Shown here piece by piece: positions 43,660 to 43,811 of a stretch of DNA of 43,811 bases. Positions within the stretch are counted from its first letter, which is position 1. Each line of letters starts with the position of its first letter. A program made the position numbers and the translations under genes. The DNA is from Boseongicola sp. (GTDB taxonomy: Bacteria; Pseudomonadota; Alphaproteobacteria; Rhodobacterales; Rhodobacteraceae). Location: assembly GCA_028824715.1 (NCBI GenBank), contig JAPPCV010000089.1, forward strand, positions 1-43,811, read 5' to 3'. The notes beneath the pieces are model-generated. The model made no database searches. It worked only from the letters and a program-made list of their open reading frames with translations, and was not told the DNA's origin.

Positions 43660-43811
43660 CCATCAGGCCGCTCTCGCACTGATTTCACGGGTCGATGAGG
43701 TCGGCAACCCGAACGCCCCTCGCCGTGCAGACGCGCCAATCCCGGACGCCTCGTGCTCCGGGGCGCGGCCACGCGCCACGCACCGGATGTTCCTTGCCGC
43801 GTTGATGTCGG
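43645..43811 (-). mobile_element. Right-edge IS200/IS605-type element (partial)
   Basis: The exporter's sequence ends at about 43644, and from there the DNA belongs to an element read on the minus strand. Only its right end and the tnpB terminus are in the window. Its left end, and any tnpA, lie beyond position 43811. The exact boundary is not certain, because these elements make no target duplication. Confidence 0.6.
43663..43811 (-). CDS. tnpB: TnpB/IS605 OrfB protein, C-terminal end (partial)
   Basis: Read on the minus strand, the last 48 codons begin DINAARNIRCVARGRAPEHE and end TSSTREISARAA before a TGA (43663-43665). 'ADxNAAxNI' is the last RuvC catalytic motif (its Asp is the third acidic residue) of TnpB proteins, the RNA-guided nucleases of IS200/IS605 and IS1341-type elements. 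The upstream part of the protein, with the zinc finger and the other catalytic residues, is outside the window. The tail after the motif is longer than in minimal TnpB proteins, as in many full-length family members. The stop codon lies only about 20 bases from the disrupted exporter sequence, so any guide RNA would overlap the 3' end of this gene. Confidence 0.8.
   Translation of the reverse strand, partial: DINAARNIRCVARGRAPEHEASGIGASARRGAFGLPTSSTREISARAA

Overview
The window is GC-rich, densely coding DNA from an alphaproteobacterium. The order glyQ - DUF6446 - glyS - PPDK-like, the methylmalonyl-CoA epimerase/DUF1467 pair, and the L,D-transpeptidase - LpxD - ACP - ketoacyl synthase block all suggest the Rhodobacterales (Paracoccaceae/Roseobacter side). 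The species cannot be named from this sequence alone.

Layout. 1-6.8 kb holds core genes on the plus strand: the end of glyQ, a DUF6446 protein, glyS, a PPDK-like phosphotransferase closed by a hairpin, methylmalonyl-CoA epimerase and a DUF1467 membrane protein. 6.9-10.2 kb lies on the minus strand and holds ychF, a nitroreductase and an agmatinase-like ureohydrolase. 10.53-14.37 kb is a 3.84-kb IS1595-family element. It has near-perfect 25-bp terminal inverted repeats, a 7-of-8 target duplication, a transposase with its own consensus-like promoter, and seven cargo ORFs, all on one strand. The cargo includes a nuclease-like protein, two single-helix microproteins and a HEPN-like pair. 14.7-19.5 kb holds a crotonase + NDP-forming acyl-CoA synthetase pair behind a perfect 15-bp stem-loop, a VOC protein and trpA.

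19.6-33.7 kb holds two adjacent sugar-import modules. The first is an alpha-galactoside system: a minus-strand operon (binding protein, two permeases, GH36 alpha-galactosidase) divergent from an IclR regulator and ATPase, with a palindromic operator between the halves. The second is LacI-controlled: binding protein, two permeases, ATPase and a GH63-type hydrolase resembling glucosyl/mannosylglycerate hydrolases. Both operons carry a perfect stem-loop exactly between the binding-protein gene and the first permease gene, which fits a common device for making binding protein in excess.

33.8-40.9 kb concerns the envelope: a Tat-exported DUF882/M15-type peptidase, an amino-acid binding protein and permease without their ATPase, then an YcbB-like L,D-transpeptidase, LpxD, a dedicated acyl carrier protein and a FabF-type ketoacyl synthase. 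41-43.8 kb holds a Fur-family regulator, a YceI protein, and a DMT exporter cut short after about 120 residues. The DNA that truncates it carries the C-terminus of a TnpB (IS200/IS605 OrfB) protein on the minus strand, running off the window.

The most interesting regions are the cargo-bearing IS1595 element with its HEPN-like pair, the TnpB element at the right edge, and the transpeptidase/LpxD/ACP/ketoacyl synthase cluster. All assignments come from reading sequence motifs; no database search was run.
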